A DNA stretch of 12,746 bases from the NCBI GenBank assembly GCA_023390785.1, contig JAEWCE010000020.1, positions 1 to 12,746 on the forward strand, read 5' to 3'. Position numbers and translations under genes: made by a program. Within the stretch, counting starts at the first letter, position 1; each line of letters starts with the position of its first letter. This document shows, piece by piece, positions 1 through 4,912 of this stretch. Under the pieces are notes generated by a model. That model ran no database searches, was not told where the DNA came from, and saw only the letters and a list, made by a program, of their open reading frames with translations. Source of the DNA: Pseudomonadota bacterium. Lineage in GTDB: Bacteria > Pseudomonadota > Alphaproteobacteria > Rhizobiales > Devosiaceae.

Positions 1-857
1 ACGATGCGGATGCCCTCGATGGTGAGCGAGGTTTCGGCGATGGAGGTGGCGAGCACCACCTTGCGGCGGCCGGCCGGCGCCGGCGCAATGGCACGGTCCT
101 GCTCAGCGGCGTCGAGCTGGCCGTAGAGCGGGGCGATGTCGGTGTCGCCGGCAAGGCGGCCGGCAAGGCGTTCGGCGACGCGCGCGATCTCGGCCTGCCC
201 GGGCAGGAAGACAAGGATCGAGCCCTCTTCCGCCCGCAGCGCCGCGAGCACCGCCGCCGCCACCTGGTCCTCGAGACGCTGCGACGGATCGGGCGCGACG
301 TAGCGCGTGTCGACCGGGAACGCCCGGCCCTCGGTCTCCAACACCTCAGCATCCCCGAGAAGGGAGGCGACGCGCGCGCCGTCAAGGGTGGCGGACATCA
401 CCAGCAGGCGCAGGTCGGGGCGCAGCGCGGTGGCATCGAGCGCCAGCGCCAGGCCGAGATCGGCATCGAGGCTGCGCTCGTGGAATTCGTCGAAGATCAC
501 GGCCGCGACGCCGGCGAGCTCGGGATCGTCGAGCAGCATGCGGGTGAACACGCCCTCGGTCACGACTTCGATGCGCGTGCGCGCGCTGACCCGCGTTTCG
601 AGGCGGACGCGATAGCCGACGGTGTCGCCCACCGCCTCGCCCAGCGATTGCGCCATGAAGCGCGCTGCGGCGCGGGCGGCCAGCCGCCGCGGCTCCAGCA
701 GCACGATCTTGCCGTCGTCGCGCCAAGGGGCCGCGAGCAGCGCCAGCGGTACGCGGGTGGTCTTGCCGGCGCCGGGCGGGGCGACCAGCACCGCCCGCGG
801 GTGAGCGGCAAGGGCGGCGAGCAGCGCGGGCAGAATGGCGTCGACGGGGAGCGGCAT
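1..857 (-). CDS. hrpB: ATP-dependent helicase HrpB, N-terminal part (runs off the left edge)
   Basis: This is the first 285 residues of an HrpB-type superfamily 2 RNA helicase (DEAH/RHA group), a family of about 800 residues, so roughly two thirds is outside the window. The ATG is at 855-857 and the frame stays open to base 1. Visible motifs in order are Walker A APPGAGKTT (about residues 26-34), the DEFHERS form of the DEAH box (123-129) that is characteristic of HrpB, the SAT motif (155-157), a motif IV-like LVFLPGQAEIARV and motif V ATSIAETSLTI close to the window edge. ATP binding and hydrolysis residues are intact. The cellular substrate of HrpB in alphaproteobacteria is not settled; it is presumed to act on structured RNA in the cytoplasm. 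It is transcribed divergently from the 953-1806 gene pair, with 95 bp between the starts. Confidence 0.96.
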   Translation of the reverse strand, partial: MPLPVDAILPALLAALAAHPRAVLVAPPGAGKTTRVPLALLAAPWRDDGKIVLLEPRRLAARAAARFMAQSLGEAVGDTVGYRVRLETRVSARTRIEVVTEGVFTRMLLDDPELAGVAAVIFDEFHERSLDADLGLALALDATALRPDLRLLVMSATLDGARVASLLGDAEVLETEGRAFPVDTRYVAPDPSQRLEDQVAAAVLAALRAEEGSILVFLPGQAEIARVAERLAGRLAGDTDIAPLYGQLDAAEQDRAIAPAPAGRRKVVLATSIAETSLTIEGIRI

Positions 858-937
858 TAACCGTGTCTTCGCCGCAAACACGGGCAAGAGCAAGCCGGAG
901 CAACTTCCGGGCAGGCAAGGCGTTAGGCGCTGAGGCC

Positions 938-943
938 AGGAGA
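938..943 (+). promoter_or_regulatory. Ribosome binding site fixing the start at 953
   Basis: AGGAGA lies 9 bases before the ATG at 953. The same frame has an earlier ATG at 863, but that one has no comparable Shine-Dalgarno sequence and would add 30 arginine- and serine-rich residues of low-complexity type. Confidence 0.6.
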
Positions 944-952
944 CCGAGTTCC

Positions 953-1327
953 ATGTTGTACCGCCCGGAAGCCAAGGATCGGCTGCACGAGATCGAGGTG
1001 CGCCTCGCGGGGTGGGCCGAAGACGCCGACCGGTTTCGGCGCGCGGCGATCGCCGCCCGGCGCGGCACGCCGCAATCGGTGACGCTGGCGGACGCCGCCG
1101 AGGAGGGGCGCGACGAGCTGATGAGCCAGATCGACGACCTGGACCTGGCGCTCGACCGCCTGCCGCCCGGCCATGCCGAATTCGGGGCGGTGCTGGCGGT
1201 GCAGGGGGCGGCATTGGCGCTGCTCGAAAGCGTCGGCAATTCGCTGGACGTGTTTGCCGAGATGATGCCCCAAGAGCGCACTGCAGCCACGCCCATCGCC
1301 CGCGCGCCGTCGCCGATCACGCAATGA
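953..1327 (+). CDS. Hypothetical helical protein, 124 residues
   Basis: I do not recognise this protein. From the preferred ATG it is 124 residues, starting MLYRPEAKDRLHEIEVRL. It looks almost wholly alpha-helical, with a charged N-terminal half (residues 5-70, rich in Glu, Arg and Asp) and an alanine/leucine-rich helix around residues 78-100, then a disordered Pro/Ala tail. There is no signal peptide or clear membrane segment; the Ala-rich helix contains too many polar residues. Its TGA stop overlaps the ATG of the cupin gene (ATGA), so the two are probably translationally coupled and cotranscribed. The codon bias towards G/C at third positions and the good ribosome binding site make it likely to be real. 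A longer version starting at 863 cannot be excluded. Confidence 0.72.
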   Translation: MLYRPEAKDRLHEIEVRLAGWAEDADRFRRAAIAARRGTPQSVTLADAAEEGRDELMSQIDDLDLALDRLPPGHAEFGAVLAVQGAALALLESVGNSLDVFAEMMPQERTAATPIARAPSPITQ

Positions 1328-1806
1328 CGAGCCAGCCCGAGACCCTGCGGCTGGAGCCGGATGCCAGCATGCCCAACAGCCCGTTGCCGGTGCTGGTCTA
1401 CCGCAGGGCGCTGCAGGACGGAACGTTCGGTCGGCTGTTCGAGCGCAATGGCTGGAGTGGCGTGTGGCATGATGGCGTCTATGATTTCGACCACTATCAT
1501 TCCAATGCGCATGAGGTGCTGGGAGTGGCGCGCGGCCACGCCCGGCTACAGCTCGGCGGCAGCAGCGGGCGACCGATCGAGGTCGGCCGCGGCGACGTGC
1601 TGGTGCTGCCGGCCGGCACCGGACATCGCTGCCTCGACAGCAGCAGCGATTTCGAGATGGTGGGCGCCTATCCGCCGGGACAGGCGCACTACGACATCTG
1701 CCGCGAGCGCAGCCCCGAGGCAGAATTGCGCATCAGCAAGGTGACGCTGCCGACGACCGACCCCGTGCATGGAGCGGACGGGCCGCTGGTGAAATTGTGG
1801 CGGTAG
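1324..1806 (+). CDS. Cupin domain protein, YjlB-like
   Basis: A 160-residue single-domain cupin. The first cupin motif is seen in DHYHSNAHEVLGV (His57, His59, His63 and Glu64 are candidate metal ligands), followed by GHARLQLGG and the second motif GDVLVLPAGTGHRCL with His101. The FEMVGAYPPGQ stretch after it is typical of the YjlB-like cupin group known from Bacillus and many proteobacteria, whose substrate is not known. With three or four ligands present it probably binds a divalent metal. There is no signal peptide, so it should be cytoplasmic. The ATG overlaps the stop of the upstream hypothetical gene by the ATGA arrangement. An earlier in-frame ATG at 1012 lies wholly inside the upstream gene and is rejected. 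The gene converges on the PDZ protein gene at 1962-2867. Confidence 0.92.
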   Translation: MTSQPETLRLEPDASMPNSPLPVLVYRRALQDGTFGRLFERNGWSGVWHDGVYDFDHYHSNAHEVLGVARGHARLQLGGSSGRPIEVGRGDVLVLPAGTGHRCLDSSSDFEMVGAYPPGQAHYDICRERSPEAELRISKVTLPTTDPVHGADGPLVKLWR

Positions 1807-1891
1807 ATTGACATTCTACAGCGGATCGCAGTCGCGTGCTCCCTAGTGCGAAGCGTGGAAGGAGTCCTGACTGTGACTTCTGTGCTTCTGG

Positions 1892-1950
1892 CCACCCCAT
1901 CCGTCGGCTTCGGCGCCACCTTCCCTACGGCTGCGCCGCAGGGAAGGACC
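1892..1950 (+). repeat. Hairpin intergenic element between convergent genes (degenerate relative of the 71-bp repeat)
   Basis: The 155-bp gap between the cupin stop and the stop of the PDZ protein gene holds a strong hairpin at 1919-1947: arms CCTTCCCT and AGGGAAGG, one A/C mismatch, an inner CGGC/GCCG stem and a TGC loop. The flanks (CCCATCCG, then GCGCCACCT before the hairpin and CCCGA after it) resemble the repeat at 4826-4896, so this may be a shortened or diverged copy. No T-tract follows, so as a terminator it would be imperfect; its position between two converging genes suits a bidirectional transcript end. Confidence 0.55.
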
Positions 1951-1961
1951 CGACTGCTGGA

Positions 1962-2867
1962 TTACTGCAAATGCGGACGGCGGAGGTAGGTGTTGCGGTC
2001 GGCCGATTTTACGCGGACCCAGGTGTCGCGGCCGTCGCGAACGATGCGCATGGCGACCTCGGCGCCGGCGGGGCCGGTGCCCCAGACCTTGCGGTAGAAA
2101 TCGGCGAGGCCCGAGATCTGCTGGTCGCGGATGTCGGAGATGATGTCGCCGCGCTGCAGCCCGGCCTGATCGGCGGGGGAGTTGTCGGAGACGTTCATCA
2201 CCACCACGTCGCCGTCGCTCTCGGCGGTGAACACGCCGAGCCACGGGCGGGGAGGACGGTCGACCGAGCCGCGGGTCACGAGGTCGTCGAGGATGGGCGG
2301 CAACAGGTCGATGGGCACGACCATGTTGATGTCGGCGACGGCGCCGTTCTGGATCATCTGCAGGCGCAACGAGCCGATACCGAGCAGCTTGCCGTCGGCG
2401 CCCAGCATGCCGGCGCCCCCCCAGGAGGGATGCGCCGGAGCGATGAAGATCGCCTCGTCCAGCAGGTATTCCCAATAGCCGGCGAATTCCTGCTTGGCGA
2501 CGATCGAGGCGCGCACCGAATGGCCGGTGCCGTCGGCGAAGGTCACGGTATCGCCGAGCCGGGTGGCGCTGGCCTTGCCCAGCGGCAGCGCCGGCAGATC
2601 AAGCGGCCCCAGCGCCTGGATAAGGCCGAAGCCGGTCTCCTGGTCATAGGCCAGGGCGTGGCCGGCGACGACGCGGCCGTCCTGGGTGGTGAGCCACACC
2701 TCCTCGGCCTCGGTGATGAGGTAGCCGATGGTGAGCACCAGCCCCTTGGGCGAAATGACGACCCCGCTGCCCTCGCGGCGGGTGCCGAGTCCGGAGGCGG
2801 TGAAGGCATCCTCGGGGATGCTGGCGCGCACCGCGACGATGGACTTCCTGGCGGTCTCGATGTCCAT
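1962..2867 (-). CDS. Trypsin-like/PDZ protein of the S1C (HtrA-like) fold, apparently lacking the catalytic triad
   Basis: A 301-residue protein with an N-terminal trypsin-like domain (about 10-195) and a C-terminal PDZ domain (about 208-290; WLGV, SPADQAGLQRGDIIS). The fold is recognisable from REGSGVVISPKGLVLT and from GGAGMLGADGKLLGIGS. By hand alignment with DegP, His of NNHVV corresponds to Tyr49 (TIGYLI), Asp of SDIAL to Gly79 (ETGFGLIQ) and Ser of GNSGG to Trp149 (PSWGG). All three catalytic residues therefore seem to be missing, so this is probably a non-proteolytic binding or scaffold protein. There is no signal peptide or transmembrane segment, unlike periplasmic DegP, so it should be cytoplasmic. 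The ATG at 2865-2867 is preceded by a purine-rich AAAGGCAGG. Automatic annotation would call it a serine protease. It is followed by a hairpin element shared with the convergent cupin gene. Confidence 0.92.
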   Translation of the reverse strand: MDIETARKSIVAVRASIPEDAFTASGLGTRREGSGVVISPKGLVLTIGYLITEAEEVWLTTQDGRVVAGHALAYDQETGFGLIQALGPLDLPALPLGKASATRLGDTVTFADGTGHSVRASIVAKQEFAGYWEYLLDEAIFIAPAHPSWGGAGMLGADGKLLGIGSLRLQMIQNGAVADINMVVPIDLLPPILDDLVTRGSVDRPPRPWLGVFTAESDGDVVVMNVSDNSPADQAGLQRGDIISDIRDQQISGLADFYRKVWGTGPAGAEVAMRIVRDGRDTWVRVKSADRNTYLRRPHLQ

Positions 2868-2931
2868 GAGCCTGCCTTTCGCTGAGAGGAACGCCGCAGC
2901 CGAACACGGGCCGCCGGCGATGTCACCTCAC

Positions 2932-2960
2932 AACATATGAGCCGAAACGGGAGGCAACAA
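2932..2960 (-). promoter_or_regulatory. Candidate sigma-70-type promoter for the PDZ protein gene
   Basis: Reading the minus strand, TTGTTG (2955-2960) is followed after 17 bases by TATGTT (2932-2937), one of the few AT-rich spots in this gap. It lies about 65 bases before the start codon. This is a by-eye match only. Confidence 0.35.
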
Positions 2961-3016
2961 GGCTGCGGTGGAGAGAGGCGCCGGGCTGGATGTGCCAGCC
3001 GGGAGCCCTGCAACCC

Positions 3017-3087
3017 GGCTCACCTCGCCCCTCCGCGGAGAGGGTGACACGCTGGCGAGCGCAGCGAGCCCAGCAACCCGATGAGGG
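3017..3087 (-). repeat. 71-bp intergenic repeat, copy A
   Basis: Reading the minus strand, this stretch begins CCCTCATCGG, contains GGCTCGCT and CGCTCGCC, and ends in a hairpin with GGAGGGGCGAGGTGAGCC. It matches the element at 4826-4896 at about 57 of 71 positions without gaps (counted by eye), the last 18 bases being almost identical. It starts 12 bases after the efp stop codon and so lies in the 3' end of the efp transcript, on the same strand. The 2868-3098 gap otherwise holds only the candidate promoter at 2932-2960. Confidence 0.8.
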
Positions 3088-3098
3088 CTGGTTTTGAC

Positions 3099-3668
3099 TC
3101 AGTCCTTGGCGCGTTCGACGTAGGAGGCGTCTTCGGTCATGACGACGACGCGGGTGCCGACGCCGATGTGGGGCGGCACCATGGTCTTGACGCCGTTGGA
3201 GAGCACCGCGGTCTTGAACGAGGACGAGGCGGTCTGGCCCTTCACCACCGGTTCGGTCTCGACGATTTCGAGGGTGACGCGCTGCGGCAGCTCGATGGAG
3301 AGGGCATTACCCTCGAAGGTCTTCATGAACACCTTCATGCCGTCCTGCAGGAACGCCTTCTGGTCGCCGATCACGTCTTCGCGCACGGCGATCTGCTCGT
3401 AGGTGGTGGGCTCCATGAAGTGGTAGCCCTCGGCATCGTTGTAGAGATACTGGTATTCGCGCTCGTCGACGTCGGCCTTCTCCACCATCTCGGTGGTGCG
3501 CCAGCGCTCGGACACCTTCACGCCGTCGGTGATGCGGCGCATGTCGACCTGGGTCACCGAGGCGCCCTTGCCCGGATGGATGTTTTCGGCCGTCAGCACG
3601 ACATAGAGCTTGCCGTCCTGATCGACGACCTGGCCCTTGCGCAGCGACGAGGCGATGACTTTGACCAT
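3099..3668 (-). CDS. efp: Translation elongation factor P
   Basis: A 189-residue EF-P, the normal family length, which binds ribosomes stalled at polyproline stretches between the P and E sites. The three beta-barrel domains are seen: the KOW-like N-terminal domain (1-65), the central OB domain (about 68-128, with MEPTTYEQI) and the C-terminal OB domain (about 130-189, with the conserved LPQRVTLEIVETEP and KTAVLSNGVKTMVPPHIGVG). The modification loop is HPGKGAS with the lysine at position 34, the site that is beta-lysylated in Escherichia coli. The ATG at 3666-3668 has an AAGGAAG ribosome binding site; a longer open frame back to 3800 is not part of the gene. EpmA, the enzyme that modifies this lysine, is encoded divergently 98 bp away. 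Confidence 0.98.
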   Translation of the reverse strand: MVKVIASSLRKGQVVDQDGKLYVVLTAENIHPGKGASVTQVDMRRITDGVKVSERWRTTEMVEKADVDEREYQYLYNDAEGYHFMEPTTYEQIAVREDVIGDQKAFLQDGMKVFMKTFEGNALSIELPQRVTLEIVETEPVVKGQTASSSFKTAVLSNGVKTMVPPHIGVGTRVVVMTEDASYVERAKD

Positions 3669-3766
3669 TTTTCTTCCTTGTTCGGAGGGGGGCGGCGGCC
3701 TACAGAGCGGCGGCCCAAAAAGCAATTTCGGGCGCCAACTAGCGTAATTCCTGGCGAGAATCAAAC
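3669..3766. promoter_or_regulatory. Divergent promoter region between efp and epmA
   Basis: This 98-bp gap must hold both starts of transcription. For efp (minus) TTGATT, 17 bases, TAGTTG near 3735-3763 is a possible promoter. For epmA (plus) TTGTTC at 3678-3683, 17 bases, TACAGA at 3701-3706 is a weaker one. An imperfect direct repeat of CGGCGGCC lies in the middle. None of these is decisive. Confidence 0.3.
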
Positions 3767-4807
3767 TTGGCCGAGACCACGCCCTGGTGGACCCCCGCAC
3801 GCCACGCCGACCGGCGGCCGATCCTTCTGGCCCGCAACCGGATCGAGGCGGAGATCCGGGCGTACCTGACGGCGCAGGATTTCGTGCTGGTCGATCCGCC
3901 CGGGCTGCAGCGCTCGCCGGGCAACGAGACGCACCTGCACGCGTTTTCGACGCAGATGCTCGACGAGTCGGGGCGGGCCGAGACGCGGTACCTCCACACC
4001 TCGCCGGAATTCTCGATGAAGAAACTCCTGGCGGCAGGGGAACAGCGCATCGCCAGCCTCGGCCATGTGTGGCGCAACCGCGAGCGGACGGCGAACCACC
4101 ATCCCGAATTCACCATGCTCGAATGGTACCGGGTGGGCGAGCCCTATACCGCAGTCATGGACGATTGCCTTGAGATGATCCGCATCGCGGCGCGGGTGAC
4201 GGGCGCGACGGCACTGCGCAGCAAGGGGCGGACGGCCGACCCGTTCGCGGCGGCGGAGCGCCTGAGCGTGGCGGAGGCGTTCGCGCGCCATGCCGGGATC
4301 GACCTGCTGGCGACGATCGGGGAGGACGGCAGGCCCGATGCCGCGGCGCTGGCGGCGGCGATGCGGCGCGTGGGGCTGGCGGTGCCGGCGGAGCATACCT
4401 GGTCGTATCTGTTCACGCGCGTGCTGGTGGAGAAGGTCGAGCCGGAGCTGGGGCTGGGGCGGATCACCATCCTCGACCGCTATCCGGCGTGCGAGGCGGC
4501 GCTGGCGCGGCCGACGGCAGACGATCCGCGGGTGGCGGAGCGGTTCGAGATCTACGCCTGCGGCGTCGAGCTCAGCAACGGCTTCGGCGAGCTGATCGAC
4601 CCCGAGGCGCAGCGGCGCAATCTCAGCGCCGAGATGGACGAGAAGCAGCGGCTTTATAGCGAACGCTATCCGCTGGACGAGGAGTTCCTTGCGGCACTGG
4701 CGATCATGCCGGAGGCGAGCGGGGTGGCCCTGGGTTTCGACCGGCTGGTGATGCTGGCGACCGGCGCGCCGCGGATCGAGGACGTGGTCTGGGTGCCGGT
4801 GGGGTAG
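3767..4807 (+). CDS. epmA: EF-P lysine ligase EpmA (GenX/PoxA/YjeA)
   Basis: A 346-residue class II lysyl-tRNA synthetase paralogue that lacks the anticodon-binding domain and attaches (R)-beta-lysine to Lys34 of EF-P using ATP. Seen in order: the N-terminal family signature PWWTPARHADRRP (6-18), ETHLHAF, YLHTSPEFSMKKLLAAGE (75-92), motif 2 as RNRERTANHHPEFTMLEWY (103-121), and motif 3 as GVALGFDRLVMLATG (319-333). The length fits EpmA (about 325-350) and is far below the 500 residues of LysS. The start is a TTG at 3767 with GGCGAGA 7 bases before it; it places the conserved PWW motif right after the start, as in homologues. The pairing with the divergent efp supports the assignment. EpmB, which makes beta-lysine, is not in the window. 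A converging gene and repeat B follow. Confidence 0.96.
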   Translation: MAETTPWWTPARHADRRPILLARNRIEAEIRAYLTAQDFVLVDPPGLQRSPGNETHLHAFSTQMLDESGRAETRYLHTSPEFSMKKLLAAGEQRIASLGHVWRNRERTANHHPEFTMLEWYRVGEPYTAVMDDCLEMIRIAARVTGATALRSKGRTADPFAAAERLSVAEAFARHAGIDLLATIGEDGRPDAAALAAAMRRVGLAVPAEHTWSYLFTRVLVEKVEPELGLGRITILDRYPACEAALARPTADDPRVAERFEIYACGVELSNGFGELIDPEAQRRNLSAEMDEKQRLYSERYPLDEEFLAALAIMPEASGVALGFDRLVMLATGAPRIEDVVWVPVG

Positions 4808-4825
4808 AGGAGGATCGGCATGGCC

Positions 4826-4896
4826 CCCTCACCGGCTTGCCAGGCTCGCTCCGCTCGCCAAGCGCGCCACCTCTCCCCGGAGGGGCGAGGTGAGCC
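4826..4896 (+). repeat. 71-bp intergenic repeat, copy B
   Basis: The second copy of the element at 3017-3087, on the opposite strand, beginning CCCTCACCGG and ending GGAGGGGCGAGGTGAGCC. It holds a hairpin at 4868-4892 with arms CACCTC and GAGGTG, a T/C mismatch, CCCC/GGGG and a GGA loop. It fills most of the 105-bp gap between the converging epmA and GGDEF/EAL genes and starts 18 bases after the epmA stop. A role as transcript end or 3' stabiliser is an inference from its position. Confidence 0.8.
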
Positions 4897-4912
4897 CGAC
4901 TGCCGACACGGG

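Noticed and set aside
863..952. A longer N-terminus for the hypothetical protein starting at 863
   Set aside because: There is no good ribosome binding site before 863, and the extra residues look like untranslated leader; the ATG at 953 has AGGAGA at the right distance.
382..1539. A minus-strand open frame of 385 codons over hrpB and the 953-1806 genes
   Set aside because: HrpB reads cleanly in another frame from 857 to base 1 with all expected motifs, so this frame is a shadow and not evidence of a frameshift.
1836..2885. A plus-strand open frame of 349 codons opposite the PDZ protein gene
   Set aside because: It is opposite a gene with clear trypsin-fold and PDZ sequence, and its own translation is Gly/Ala/Asp/His-rich without a domain.
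3669..3800. An N-terminal extension of EF-P up to 3800
   Set aside because: EF-P begins MVKVIASS at a well-placed ATG with AAGGAAG before it, which puts the modified lysine at position 34; the extension would overlap the start of epmA.
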